This document shows, in pieces, positions 1 to 9,456 of a stretch of DNA of 64,000 nt (position 1 is the stretch's first letter; every line of letters starts with the position of its first letter). Both the position numbers and the translations under genes were made by a program. The DNA is from CAYMAZ01 sp964526285 (GTDB lineage: Bacteria > Bacteroidota > Bacteroidia > Bacteroidales > DTU049): NCBI GenBank assembly GCA_964526285.1, contig CAZGIW010000008.1, positions 1-64,000 of the forward strand, read 5' to 3'. The notes below the pieces were generated by a model. The model was not told where the DNA came from and did not search any database. It worked only from the letters and a program-made list of their open reading frames with translations.

Positions 1-247
1 GGGCAGATTTTCATACAAATGATTGAATTTGGCAATAGGGGTCATTTTGGTGTTTATGTATTTGTGCAAAGTTAACAAAAAAAATTAAATAACCACACAA
101 ATTTATATTAGAGCAATAAATAACACCTGAAATCTTTTGTGTTTTCTTTGGGTTTTTAATGCTTTATCTAATTAAAATTTTTAATCCCTGCTTTTTTAAA
201 CGTCATGTTTTGGCATTGTCAGAATATACTTTTGACAAAAAAATACT
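1..247. other. Intergenic region upstream of AAA ATPase gene
   Basis: No gene is visible here. The stretch is very AT-rich. A good -7 element TACTTTTG lies at 227-234, 13 bases before the ATG at 248. The nearest TTTG (209-212) is only 14 bases upstream of it, shorter than the usual 19-21, so only the -7 half is convincing. Confidence 0.5.
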
Positions 248-1924
248 ATGGAAAATGACATTAAAAACACAATCCTCAAAAGCATCAGTAATGTTTTTGA
301 TTCATCAAAAGATAGCAAACTTTCTCCAACCCTGATGAAAAAACTGCACCCTGATTTGAAAAGAATTGCAGAATACCTTCATGCAACTGAATCACAGGCA
401 TTTATTGTGTCACTTGTTTGCAACCTAAACTATAAGGGTGCTCCGGCTGATATCGGCGATATGGGTAGTCATCTTAACTGTAACCCAATTCAACTGCTTC
501 AATTCAGTGATGATTTTAATGAGCTTGTTTCAAAATCCGTTATTTCCAGAAAACGGTCGTCAGATAGCAAACAACCTGCCCTTGCTGATGATCTGTTTAT
601 TATGAACAAAACTATAACTGAGGCAATACTTCTCAATCAGCCGCTGCCGGTTTTAAAAAAAATCTCATTCTCATGTCATTCCGAATTACTTGAGGAACTC
701 TTCAACCTTAGTAAACTCAGAGAAGATGATGAAATCTATGCAACAGAATTGTTTAATAATATGCAACAAATTTTTGAAGAAAACAAACATCTGGCATATG
801 TTCAGAAATTGAATTTTCTTAATCTTAAAATGGAAGATGCATATTTTTTCTCATACCTCACATGGAAAACTCTTACAGGATATAATGATATTTCAGTGAG
901 TGCTCTGGCAGAAATTATGTATGATATTCCTGCCAGGCGTGTCAGTTTTGTTCAGGACATTATCAATAACAACAATAATCTTATTAAAACAGGTCTCATT
1001 GAAACAGATATTTCTCTTTTTTTTAATGAAGTTGAAGCAAATCTCAGCTCTTCTGCTAAAAAAATTCTCAGAGAAATTGGTTTAATGACCTGTTTGAAAC
1101 AAAAAAACGAAAACATTATCAATCCCTCACAAATTATTTCCAAAAAACTAATATTCAACTCCGATGAACTCTCTCAGATTAGTATGCTCACACAATACTT
1201 GAAAGAGAACAGATTCAAACAAATCAGGTCGAGATTGATTGAAAAAAAACTACCAACAGGACTGACAGTTCTATTATATGGTCATCCCGGTACCGGAAAA
1301 ACTGAAACAGTATACCAACTTGCCAAACAAACCGGAAGAGAAATTATTGCAGTTGACATGAGCAAAACACGATCAAAATGGTTTGGCGAAAGCGAGAAAC
1401 TGGTAAAAAGAATTTTTAATGAATATCGTGATTATTCCCGTGAATATAAAAAGAAACCCATTTTGTTATTCAATGAAGCTGATGCAATTATTTCAAAACG
1501 AAGAGACGTGGTAAGTTCCAATCTTGCTCAGGTTGAAAATACAATACAGAACATACTACTTGACGAACTTGAAAAATTTGACGGAATCTTTATTGCCACC
1601 ACCAACATGGTAATCAACATGGATGCAGCATTTGAACGAAGATTTCTGTTTAAAATTCGATATCATCTGCCAAATAATGAAGTCCGTGCAAAAATATGGA
1701 AAACCAAAATGAATGCTCTGAAAGCGAATGAGTGTGAATATTTGGCTGAGAATTTTTTCTTTTCAGGGGGGCAAATTGAAAACATTATCCGAAAATATGA
1801 GGTTCAAAACATTCTTAACGGTAATAAAACAAACCTTGAACAAATTATTGATTTTTGCAGAAATGAAAATATTGAAAAGCAAAATGTTTCAGAAATCGGC
1901 TTCAGGATGCATAAACCTGACTAG
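248..1924 (+). CDS. AAA family ATPase (C-terminal AAA domain)
   Basis: A 558-residue protein whose last 230 residues form an AAA ATPase module of the CDC48/FtsH-like class. The Walker A motif GHPGTGKT starts at residue 345. The Walker B region reads ILLFNEAD, with Asn409 where most AAA proteins have Asp, followed by the catalytic Glu410. A sensor-1-like IATTN and an arginine-finger region AAFERRF follow. The N-terminal 300 residues are helical and not recognised. It has no signal peptide or membrane segment, so it is probably cytoplasmic. Similar proteins are common in Bacteroidota, usually as single genes of unknown substrate; a remodelling or unfolding role is inference. Its stop codon overlaps the end of the convergent coaE gene by 4 bases. 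Confidence 0.85.
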   Translation: MENDIKNTILKSISNVFDSSKDSKLSPTLMKKLHPDLKRIAEYLHATESQAFIVSLVCNLNYKGAPADIGDMGSHLNCNPIQLLQFSDDFNELVSKSVISRKRSSDSKQPALADDLFIMNKTITEAILLNQPLPVLKKISFSCHSELLEELFNLSKLREDDEIYATELFNNMQQIFEENKHLAYVQKLNFLNLKMEDAYFFSYLTWKTLTGYNDISVSALAEIMYDIPARRVSFVQDIINNNNNLIKTGLIETDISLFFNEVEANLSSSAKKILREIGLMTCLKQKNENIINPSQIISKKLIFNSDELSQISMLTQYLKENRFKQIRSRLIEKKLPTGLTVLLYGHPGTGKTETVYQLAKQTGREIIAVDMSKTRSKWFGESEKLVKRIFNEYRDYSREYKKKPILLFNEADAIISKRRDVVSSNLAQVENTIQNILLDELEKFDGIFIATTNMVINMDAAFERRFLFKIRYHLPNNEVRAKIWKTKMNALKANECEYLAENFFFSGGQIENIIRKYEVQNILNGNKTNLEQIIDFCRNENIEKQNVSEIGFRMHKPD

Positions 1925-2502
1925 TCATTACTCAGTGTTTTATGCAACTCAAACACCTGCGGGAGCAATGCATTTTCACCATCATTCACAATCACATGAT
2001 GTGCTTTCTTTACCTTTTTAGCTTCATCCCACTGATTTTTCATTCTTCCCATGACATCCTTTCGGGAAATTGAATCTCGTTGCATAATTCTTGAAATACA
2101 TATCTCTATGGGACAAGTGACTATAATAATTGTATCAAAATGTTTTTCAAGTTGCTTTTCAAAAATGATGGCACTTTCCATCATAACATACGGAACTTTC
2201 TGAAACTTTTCAATCCATTGATTAAACATATTTATTACCTCTGGATGAATTACTGATTCAAGTTTTGACAAACTTGCACTGTCATTAAATACTATAGCAG
2301 CAAGTTTGGGAAAAGAAATAATATCCCCGTCAAACACAGCTTGTCCAAACAATGTTTTAATTTTTGAAATTATAAAAGGTTGCGAATAGAGTTTTTTTGC
2401 TTCAGCATCAGCATAAAAAACAGGAATTCCCATGCTTTCAAAAATCCGGACAGCTATGGTTTTCCCACTACCCATATTCCCTGTAATTGCTACTTTCTTC
2501 AT
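1921..2502 (-). CDS. coaE: Dephospho-CoA kinase
   Basis: CoaE makes coenzyme A by phosphorylating the 3'-hydroxyl of dephospho-CoA, the last step of the pathway. The protein has 193 residues, normal for the family. The P-loop GNMGSGKT is at residues 8-15, followed by the FESMGIPVFYADAEAKKLY segment typical of CoaE, where the Asp binds substrate. HPEVINMF and the lid-like QRDSISRKDV region are also present. It lies 11 bases downstream of the symporter gene on the same strand and may be co-transcribed with it. Its 3' end overlaps the AAA gene tail to tail. Confidence 0.93.
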   Translation of the reverse strand: MKKVAITGNMGSGKTIAVRIFESMGIPVFYADAEAKKLYSQPFIISKIKTLFGQAVFDGDIISFPKLAAIVFNDSASLSKLESVIHPEVINMFNQWIEKFQKVPYVMMESAIIFEKQLEKHFDTIIIVTCPIEICISRIMQRDSISRKDVMGRMKNQWDEAKKVKKAHHVIVNDGENALLPQVFELHKTLSND

Positions 2503-2513
2503 GCTGTTTTGAC

Positions 2514-3977
2514 TTATTTTGCTGCCTCACCTTTTTCTTTCCTAACTAAAGCAAGCAACATTGCAAAGGTAATCAATCCATTAATAATCAATAATTCAAA
2601 ACCAAAACGATATCCCCAAAACCAGGCTTCACTGTTGATGCTGAGCAAATAGCTGATGAGGGGTGATGCTATCACAACCAATGGGACAAACTTCTCATGG
2701 ATTTGATATTTTGTAAACAATCCAAAGGCAAATAACCCAAGCAATGGACCATAGGTGTATCCTGCAATTGTAAACACCTGATCAATCACTGCCTTGCCTG
2801 AAAACAAACTGAAAGTCAATACCAGAATGTAAAGTAAGGCAGTAATTAAAAAATGAGAAATATATCTGACTTTCTTTTTTTGTTTTTCTGTTTGATATCT
2901 TTTATCAATATCAATGACATCAACAATAAATGAAGTAGTGAGAGAAGTAATTGTCCCGTCGGCACTTGAATATGCTGCAGAAATCAGTCCAATCATAAAC
3001 ACAATTCCTGAAACAGGACCAAGCACCTGGAGTGCAATCATGGGAAACATCTGATCAGATGTTTCGGGCAAAGCCAGCCCCTTCTCAGCAGCAAAGATGA
3101 ACAATGAAGCACCAAGAAAAAGAAATATCAGATTAACAAACAGCAGAATTCCGCTAAAAGTAAACATGTTCTTCTGGGCATCTTTCAGATTTTTACAGGT
3201 AAGATTTTTTTGCATCATTTCCTGATCAAGACCTGTCATGACGATTGTAATAAACATTCCGCTGAGCAATTGCTTCAACCAATGACGCGGACTTGTCCAG
3301 TCTGTATCAAAAACTGTTGCATATTTGCTTGTGGTTACTTTTTCCATCAGGTCAGCAAGACTGATATCAAGTCGTGATGCAATGAGAACAATGGTAATAA
3401 TTACCGAAGCAATCATAAATGTGGTTTGCAATGTATCAGTATAAACAATGGTTTTAATACCTCCCTTGAAAGTATAGAGAAGAATCAGCACGATAAAAAC
3501 AAAAGCACTCAGGGCAAATGGAATTCCAAAATGCTGAAGAATAAATGTATGCAACACAAATATTACAAGAAACATTCGCAGTGAGGATCCGATACTTCTT
3601 GACACAAGAAACAACAATGCTCCTGATTTCTGCGAGAATACACCATAACGCCCTTTGAGATAGGAATAAATTGATGTTAATTGAAGTTTATAGTATAGGG
3701 GCAGCAATACGGTGGCAATGACAAAATAACCGGCCATATATCCCACCACTATCATAAAGTATGAAAACCCTGATGTTCCAACCCATCCGGGTACTGACAT
3801 AAAAGTAACACCAGAGAGTGACGCCCCAATCATCCCATATGCAACCAAAAACCACGGAGATGAACGGTTGCCCGTGAGATATGTTTCATTACCTGCTTTT
3901 CGTGAAGTGATGTGAGCAACTACAAAAATCAGTGCAGTATAGAGCAGAAAAAACAAACCTGTAATTTGCGGTGACAT
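2514..3977 (-). CDS. Sodium:solute symporter (SSF family)
   Basis: A polytopic inner-membrane transporter with about 13 hydrophobic segments. It has the SSF pattern: an early TYLTGNRSSPWFLVAYGMIGASLSG segment (TM1-TM2 region) and conserved helices such as SGVTFMSVPGWVGTSGF and SSADGTITSLTTSF. It should use the sodium gradient to import an organic solute; the substrate cannot be read from sequence. The open frame runs up to 4010, but I chose the Met at 3977 because the 11 upstream codons are polar and the hydrophobic N-terminus typical of the family begins there. That gives 487 residues. A TACTTTTG -7 element on the minus strand is at 4000-4007. Confidence 0.88.
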   Translation of the reverse strand: MSPQITGLFFLLYTALIFVVAHITSRKAGNETYLTGNRSSPWFLVAYGMIGASLSGVTFMSVPGWVGTSGFSYFMIVVGYMAGYFVIATVLLPLYYKLQLTSIYSYLKGRYGVFSQKSGALLFLVSRSIGSSLRMFLVIFVLHTFILQHFGIPFALSAFVFIVLILLYTFKGGIKTIVYTDTLQTTFMIASVIITIVLIASRLDISLADLMEKVTTSKYATVFDTDWTSPRHWLKQLLSGMFITIVMTGLDQEMMQKNLTCKNLKDAQKNMFTFSGILLFVNLIFLFLGASLFIFAAEKGLALPETSDQMFPMIALQVLGPVSGIVFMIGLISAAYSSADGTITSLTTSFIVDVIDIDKRYQTEKQKKKVRYISHFLITALLYILVLTFSLFSGKAVIDQVFTIAGYTYGPLLGLFAFGLFTKYQIHEKFVPLVVIASPLISYLLSINSEAWFWGYRFGFELLIINGLITFAMLLALVRKEKGEAAK

Positions 3978-3999
3978 TGGGTTGCTTTTGGATTGAGGG

Positions 4000-4007
4000 C
4001 AAAAGTA
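4000..4007 (-). promoter_or_regulatory. -7 promoter element for symporter-coaE
   Basis: The minus strand reads TACTTTTG, matching the Bacteroidota -7 consensus TAnnTTTG, 23 bases upstream of the chosen start. No clear -33 TTTG is seen at the right distance. Confidence 0.45.
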
Positions 4008-4039
4008 CAAAAATATGGGGTTTTTGGGGGTTTATTTAT

Positions 4040-4180
4040 TATTAATGCATATGATAGAAAATAGATGATAGCACTTCGATGCGCTTCGCTTACTCAGTGT
4101 AAAAAAATAGATGATAGAAAATATATAGTAGATAGTAGTAATTCGGCTTCGCTCAGTGTGAAATGATAGAAAATAAAATA
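4040..4180. repeat. Short interspersed repeats in intergenic region
   Basis: Three copies of ATGATAGAAAATA occur at 4051-4063, 4111-4123 and 4163-4175. They are separated by two related phrases, CTTCGCTTACTCAGTGT and CTTCGCTCAGTGT. The region has no reading frame. It looks like the kind of intergenic repeat debris containing the TTCGCTCAGTGT phrase that I know from other Bacteroidota genomes. The function is unknown. Confidence 0.6.
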
Positions 4181-4296
4181 AGGGGAATCATAATTTTAGA
4201 TTGACCTGTATTCAACTAATACACTTAATCATTAAACATTAATCATTAAAAATTAAACATTTCCCTGGTCTGTTAACCATTTGTTAACTCTTTACA

Positions 4297-4330
4297 TTTG
4301 GAAAACCACATGATTATAATGTATCATTTG
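4297..4330 (+). promoter_or_regulatory. Probable promoter of T9SS cargo gene
   Basis: TTTG at 4297-4300 and TATCATTTG at 4322-4330 are spaced 21 bases apart and lie 22 bases before the start codon. The -7 element has one extra base compared with TAnnTTTG, so this is a moderate match. Confidence 0.45.
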
Positions 4331-4351
4331 TAATGATTTATAAAAAGCACG

Positions 4352-6379
4352 ATGAAGAAAGCCAGTTCATTTTTATTATTTATTCTTTTGCTGTTATCAG
4401 GCAGCACGTATTCAGCTGTATTGTGGAGTCAGAATTTTGATTTTGGAACTACAGGTTTTCATACAATCTCAGGAATGACACGAAGTAACGGAAATATGTA
4501 CACATGTATATCTGCAAATCATGTTTACTATACATCCTCCACGAATGCTTATGTCATGACCAACACAATCAATGTTCCACAAGGAAGGGGAATTACGTTT
4601 ACCTTTGACAGTAAACGCAATAATACATCTGCTGGAACAATACAAATATATTATTTAATTACCGGAGCTTGCAGCTGGGACCGATTCAACCCAAAAAACA
4701 ATGGATGGGTGCTTTGGGGAACAATAACACCAAATGCTTCAGCACTACAACCCGGAGGATGTACAACACAAAGCTTATCTCTGGAAAGCTTTGTTTGCGG
4801 AGGACAGAATATTTCAATTTTAATGTATTTTCCCAATGCATCTTCAACAAACAGAATTTCTATTGATAATTTACGGGTGGAAGACAACGGACCAACCAGT
4901 TCACCTGTTCCCAATATTTCCGGAGCAACAACTTACACTGAAAATTTTACAACAAACAGGTGGTATGGACCAGTCAACAGCGGCGACCATACCACAACAG
5001 GAGTGAGAATACCATACCGTAGCTATCGTTCTGCAAGTAATGCTTACGCTTATCTATGGAACAACGGAGCAAATGGAACAGGGAATCATACTGGCGTGTG
5101 GTCTGATTATTATGTTGCCTTTTATACAGGTTTTGAATTTTGCAATTCAAGTGGTTCGTCCCAGATAATAACAAGAGAACTGAACACTTCATCTTGTGCT
5201 GCAGCCCAGTTAAAATATGCATGGAAGGCAAAATATCCCTGTACAACACTTGATTACAGCTATACTTTTGACGAATCATATCACCTTAATTCGCCCTATG
5301 TGCATGTATCTTCAGGGCAGGGCTATACCTGGACAGAAATACCTGTCAATGAATATTTTCCTGATGGATTGTGGCATTATGCTGCCTATCAGCTGCCCTC
5401 TGCAGCAAATATAAAAATTCGTTTTTCAAGAGGCGGCTCATGTTCAAATCCTGTTGAGGGGATTGATGAAATTAAAGTACTTTGCCGCAACTGTGCCATC
5501 AGCACATTGTCAGGAGGCACTATCACCGGTCCTTCCGAACAGGTACCTAATACTGATTATGATTTTACTATCACACCTACTCCGGGTGCTACTTATTACA
5601 AATGGATGATTCGGGCAATTAATGAATCACCTCCCAGGGTTTATGAAAACCCATGTCCTGATGGCGGAAATCCATGCATTGTCAGCGGGCAGGGCACAAC
5701 CACTGTCACTGTTAATTTTGGATCAACTCCAGCCAACTACAGGGTGATGTGTATTCCCTTTGATGCACATCCGGGCACATTGGTCAATCCCTCTGATGCA
5801 TGTTATGCAAAAATCAGCATCCACAATGTAACTCTGCCTGTGGAACTATCATATTATACAATGGAAGACCTCAACGGGACTCCCTTACTCAGATGGCAAA
5901 CTCTGTCTGAAACCAATAACGACCGATTTGAAATTCATACCTCAAAAGATGGTGTTGAATTTTCAAAACTTGCAAGTTTGAAAGGCGCTGGAAACAGCAA
6001 TGAAACCATTAATTATCAGTATAATGACAAAAAACCTGCAGCAGGCACTACATATTATAAGCTAATCCAATTTGATTTTGACGGAAAACATGAAACACTT
6101 GGCATACTCAGTTTTATCAATGAACATCCTCTTGCTGAGATACATGTTTCTGCATCTGATAACATTTTACATGTCAGTTTTGGTGAATTTGCTTTTGGCT
6201 CATATACAATTGAAATATTTGACATTGTGGGAAAACTTGTGTTTTCCAATATGCTCAATGGCATTGAAAGTTTTTACAACGCATCTATTCCTCTCAATAA
6301 TTTACCATCCGGAATTTATACAACCAAAATTTCTCACTTTTCAGGGAATTATAGTATTGCCAAAATTGTTTTACAATAA
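4352..6379 (+). CDS. Secreted protein with T9SS C-terminal sorting domain
   Basis: A 675-residue protein with a clear signal peptide (MKKASSFLLFILLLLSG, cleavage near residue 22). The body holds two aromatic and Asn/Ser/Thr-rich beta regions ending in phrases such as NRISIDNLRVED and EGIDEIKVLC, which resemble jelly-roll or MAM-like domains. A PKD-like segment with GATYYKWMIRA follows. The last 170 residues have the VELSYYTMEDLNGTPLLRWQTLSETNNDRFEI pattern frequent just before T9SS type A sorting domains, then a final sorting domain with the IEIFDIVGKLVFS and LPSGIYTTKI motifs. It should be exported by Sec and carried across the outer membrane by T9SS. No enzymatic motif is seen; adhesion is a guess. 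Confidence 0.8.
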   Translation: MKKASSFLLFILLLLSGSTYSAVLWSQNFDFGTTGFHTISGMTRSNGNMYTCISANHVYYTSSTNAYVMTNTINVPQGRGITFTFDSKRNNTSAGTIQIYYLITGACSWDRFNPKNNGWVLWGTITPNASALQPGGCTTQSLSLESFVCGGQNISILMYFPNASSTNRISIDNLRVEDNGPTSSPVPNISGATTYTENFTTNRWYGPVNSGDHTTTGVRIPYRSYRSASNAYAYLWNNGANGTGNHTGVWSDYYVAFYTGFEFCNSSGSSQIITRELNTSSCAAAQLKYAWKAKYPCTTLDYSYTFDESYHLNSPYVHVSSGQGYTWTEIPVNEYFPDGLWHYAAYQLPSAANIKIRFSRGGSCSNPVEGIDEIKVLCRNCAISTLSGGTITGPSEQVPNTDYDFTITPTPGATYYKWMIRAINESPPRVYENPCPDGGNPCIVSGQGTTTVTVNFGSTPANYRVMCIPFDAHPGTLVNPSDACYAKISIHNVTLPVELSYYTMEDLNGTPLLRWQTLSETNNDRFEIHTSKDGVEFSKLASLKGAGNSNETINYQYNDKKPAAGTTYYKLIQFDFDGKHETLGILSFINEHPLAEIHVSASDNILHVSFGEFAFGSYTIEIFDIVGKLVFSNMLNGIESFYNASIPLNNLPSGIYTTKISHFSGNYSIAKIVLQ

Positions 6380-6382
6380 AAC

Positions 6383-7561
6383 CTATTGCACTCTTCTCAA
6401 TGAGGCGCTGTTGTCAAAATACAGAATTTTATACTGTTTTGCCGGGAGAAAATGAACAACTCCAAACTGGTTGACCATTACAGTACTTTCAAAAATGGAC
6501 TCACCCCTCCCCTTTGTAAGGATAAGCTTGGTTTTTTCAGGAATATTATAATAGAAACCTCGTCTATGTTTGATATTTTCATATTGGTTACTGACGAAGG
6601 GGGCAATTTTACTGGTTGTTAAACTTGGCATTAGCTCAATGTAAATATTTTTTGATGGATCGGGTGATTCAGTGTCACTTAATCCTTTGTTTTTATCAAT
6701 GCTAAACAGAAAAAAGCTCCTGTTTTTCACAGAAATCTCAGGAGTGTATGTAAAACTGTACGTCATAGTATTATTAAGGGTTTTTCCTGTGAACAATGAG
6801 GTGTATTCATGAATCATCTGTTCAAGAGAATTTACCATATACTGTAATGTGGATTCGGAATATTCCACCTCCTGATATCCACTGAGCAAATTAACTTTAT
6901 ACTCATTGAGTTTAATCAGATACTCAGAGGCTTCTTTTGCTCTTTGCTCTGCATCCTTTTCTACCAGTGATTTCTTATATATATGCTTCTCAATGGTCAT
7001 GGTATCCAGATGGATAAATTCAAGTAACGTATCCACTTGCTCCATGATGTTATAATTGATAAACATTTTAAAAGGTTGACTTTCTTCATCAAAATCTTCA
7101 TTCACAGTAGCATATTTCACCTGCTGCATTTGAGTATTTACAGAATCTGCATGAAAATTAATGCTTTCAATAATTCCGTTCTCTTTGAGACTAATCATAA
7201 GTTGATTTTTTTTCTTATTGTTTTTAGGAAAAACAATAAAGAAAATCTTATCGGGATCAGGTTCATTTTGAGTGCGCACCTTTATATCAACTATACTGTA
7301 TTCCGATTTATTTTCTGTAATCACATTGGAAATGCCCAGATATTTTGCTGAAAAACCAGCATATGGCCCTTTCACATAATCTGTTTTTTCAACTGTGACT
7401 TCAACATTTATCACAGTACGTGGCAAAAAATAAAACATTCCCTCCTTGCTGATAAAATCTTGCTGTTGTTCAAGTCTGTAAACCTGATATTGACTGTTTT
7501 TGCATGAAATTATTCCTGCAACAAACAAAATCAAAATTAAATATCTGAATACAAATTTCAT
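6383..7561 (-). CDS. DUF4831 family lipoprotein
   Basis: A 392-residue protein with a lipoprotein signal peptide: hydrophobic residues 5-19, then Cys20 in the phrase AGIISCKNS. The segment MFYFLPRTVINVEVTVEKTDYVKGPYAGF and the nearby YLGI phrase are what I recognise as DUF4831, a Bacteroidota family of unknown function. The rest is mixed alpha/beta with a helical stretch around residues 190-260. It is probably anchored in the outer membrane or in the periplasmic face of the inner membrane. It is divergent from fumA, with 212 bases between them. Confidence 0.75.
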   Translation of the reverse strand: MKFVFRYLILILFVAGIISCKNSQYQVYRLEQQQDFISKEGMFYFLPRTVINVEVTVEKTDYVKGPYAGFSAKYLGISNVITENKSEYSIVDIKVRTQNEPDPDKIFFIVFPKNNKKKNQLMISLKENGIIESINFHADSVNTQMQQVKYATVNEDFDEESQPFKMFINYNIMEQVDTLLEFIHLDTMTIEKHIYKKSLVEKDAEQRAKEASEYLIKLNEYKVNLLSGYQEVEYSESTLQYMVNSLEQMIHEYTSLFTGKTLNNTMTYSFTYTPEISVKNRSFFLFSIDKNKGLSDTESPDPSKNIYIELMPSLTTSKIAPFVSNQYENIKHRRGFYYNIPEKTKLILTKGRGESIFESTVMVNQFGVVHFLPAKQYKILYFDNSASLRRVQ

Positions 7562-7585
7562 AATATGACAACATTAAATTTCCTG

Positions 7586-7617
7586 CAAATTTACACACAA
7601 AAATACTTTTTTTCAGA
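7586..7617 (-). promoter_or_regulatory. Probable promoter of DUF4831 lipoprotein gene
   Basis: On the minus strand TAAATTTG (7586-7593) is preceded by TCTG (7614-7617), one mismatch from TTTG, with 20 bases between. It lies 24 bases upstream of the start codon at 7561. Confidence 0.5.
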
Positions 7618-7646
7618 AAATGTTTCAAAGGAATGATTATTTACTA

Positions 7647-7654
7647 TAAATTTG
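7647..7654 (+). promoter_or_regulatory. Candidate -7 element for fumA
   Basis: TAAATTTG on the plus strand matches TAnnTTTG. TTTC sits about 20 bases upstream. The distance to the fumA start is 120 bases, so a longish leader would be needed; I see no closer promoter. Confidence 0.35.
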
Positions 7655-7773
7655 AACCCGTGTTCTGCGAAGAATTGTGAAACACAGCCATAATATTCCT
7701 TTCTTATGCTTATAAATCCGAAACGAGCAGTTATTGATGACACTGAATAACCTTAACTTAAAATAATTCAAAT

Positions 7774-9402
7774 ATGAAAACCCTTCAGTTTTTTTATCAG
7801 GAGCCATTTCCTCTTGAAACAGACGACACCGGTTATTATTTGCTAACCAGTGATTATGTTAAAGTTGAACGATTCAATGGACAGGATGTCCTTGTTGTTG
7901 ATAACAAAGCCCTTGAAATGACTGCAGCTCAGGCCATGAAAGATGTTTCATTTATGATCAGAACAGAACACGCACTGCAGATTGCTGCCATTATCAATGA
8001 TCCTGAGGCAAGTGACAATGACAAATACGTGGCAATCACCATGTTGCGAAATGCTGAAATTTCAGCAAAAGGAATACTGCCCTTCTGCCAGGATACCGGA
8101 ACAGCCACTGTTTTCGCAAAAAAAGGACAGGCAGTATGGACAGGGGGCAAAGATGAAGAAGCATTGTCTAAAGGGATTTTCAAAGTTTATACAGAAGAAA
8201 ATCTCAGATATTCTCAAACAATTCCTCTTGATATGTACAGAGAAAAAAACTCAGGCACAAACCTACCCGCACAAATTGATATTTATGCAACATCAGGAGA
8301 TGAATATAATTTTCTGTTCATTGCAAAAGGCGGAGGATCTGCAAATAAAACAGCACTTTTTCAGGAAACTAAAGCACTGCTCAATCCCGACATTTTGAAA
8401 GATTATCTTGTTTCTAAACTAAAATCATTGGGAACAGCTGCATGTCCTCCCTATCATGTGGCATTTGTCATTGGTGGTACCTCAGCTGAAGCCAACCTGA
8501 AAACCGTAAAACTGGCTTCAACCAAATATCTTGACTATCTGCCACGGGAAGGAAATGAAGGCGGGCAAGCCTTTCGTGATATTGCACTTGAAGAAGAACT
8601 CTATAAAGCAGCTCGCGATACAGGAATAGGGGCTCAGTTTGGAGGCAAATATTTTGCTCTTGATATTCGTATTATCCGATTGCCTCGTCACGGAGCTTCA
8701 TGCCCCGTGGGAATGGGTGTTTCATGCGCCGCTGATCGTAATATCAAAGCTAAAATTAATAAACACGGAATATGGATTGAACAACTTGAAAAGAATCCAG
8801 GTCGTTTTATTCCTGAACATCTCAGAGATGTGGACGACAATGCCGGAGCTGTGAATATTAATCTTGATCAGCCTATGAATAACATACTTGAAGAATTGTC
8901 AAAACACAAAGTGGGCACCCGACTTTCTCTCAACGGTACTATTATTGTCGGTCGTGATATTGCTCATGCAAAATTGAAAGAACGTCTGGACAGTGGCCAG
9001 GGATTGCCCCAGTATGTGAAAGATCACCCCATTTATTATGCAGGCCCTGCAAAAACCCCCGAAGGACTTCCGTCAGGCTCCTTTGGCCCAACCACAGCCG
9101 GAAGAATGGATTCATATGTGGATTTGTTTCAAAAACACGGCGGAAGTATGATTATGATTGCCAAAGGCAATCGCTCGCAGGCTGTATCTGATGCATGTAA
9201 AAAATACGGTGGTTTTTATCTGGGAAGTATAGGTGGTCCCGCAGCAATCTTAGCTCAGGAAAATATCAAACAAGTAGAACTGCTGGAATATCCCGAACTG
9301 GGAATGGAAGCCATCTACAAAATTAAAGTTGTCAATTTTCCCGCTTTTATTCTGGTGGATGATAAAGGAAACGACTTTTATAAAAATGTTTTAAGCTGTT
9401 AA
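7774..9402 (+). CDS. fumA: Fumarate hydratase class I (iron-sulfur)
   Basis: A 542-residue single-chain class I fumarase, the length of FumA/FumB-type enzymes with both alpha and beta parts fused. It hydrates fumarate to malate in the TCA cycle using an oxygen-sensitive 4Fe-4S cluster. Visible signatures are FCQDTGTATVFAKKG (cluster Cys near residue 109), AKGGGSANKTALFQ, the Cys-rich GASCPVGMGVSCAAD, and the C-terminal beta part with GTIIVGRDIAHAKLKE, SFGPTTAGRMD and MIAKGNRS. It is followed within 55 bases by a class II fumarase, so the cell has both an oxygen-labile and an oxygen-stable enzyme from one locus. Fumarase family members can act on other hydroxy acids, but the full signature set favours fumarate. 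Confidence 0.93.
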   Translation: MKTLQFFYQEPFPLETDDTGYYLLTSDYVKVERFNGQDVLVVDNKALEMTAAQAMKDVSFMIRTEHALQIAAIINDPEASDNDKYVAITMLRNAEISAKGILPFCQDTGTATVFAKKGQAVWTGGKDEEALSKGIFKVYTEENLRYSQTIPLDMYREKNSGTNLPAQIDIYATSGDEYNFLFIAKGGGSANKTALFQETKALLNPDILKDYLVSKLKSLGTAACPPYHVAFVIGGTSAEANLKTVKLASTKYLDYLPREGNEGGQAFRDIALEEELYKAARDTGIGAQFGGKYFALDIRIIRLPRHGASCPVGMGVSCAADRNIKAKINKHGIWIEQLEKNPGRFIPEHLRDVDDNAGAVNINLDQPMNNILEELSKHKVGTRLSLNGTIIVGRDIAHAKLKERLDSGQGLPQYVKDHPIYYAGPAKTPEGLPSGSFGPTTAGRMDSYVDLFQKHGGSMIMIAKGNRSQAVSDACKKYGGFYLGSIGGPAAILAQENIKQVELLEYPELGMEAIYKIKVVNFPAFILVDDKGNDFYKNVLSC

Positions 9403-9404
9403 TA

Positions 9405-9436
9405 TTTGATTGTATGTTATGAGTTTCGTAATTTTG
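9405..9436 (+). promoter_or_regulatory. Promoter of fumC
   Basis: TTTG at 9405-9408 begins three bases after the fumA stop codon. TAATTTTG lies at 9429-9436, exactly 20 bases later. This fits the Bacteroidota consensus and is 20 bases upstream of the fumC ATG, so fumC can be transcribed separately from fumA. Confidence 0.75.
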
Positions 9437-9456
9437 CTTTTTGTAATGCAATTCCT

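Noticed and set aside
9406..9456. Extended start of fumC at a TTG codon
   Set aside because: The TTG is part of the -33 promoter element, and the extra residues do not match the family N-terminus.
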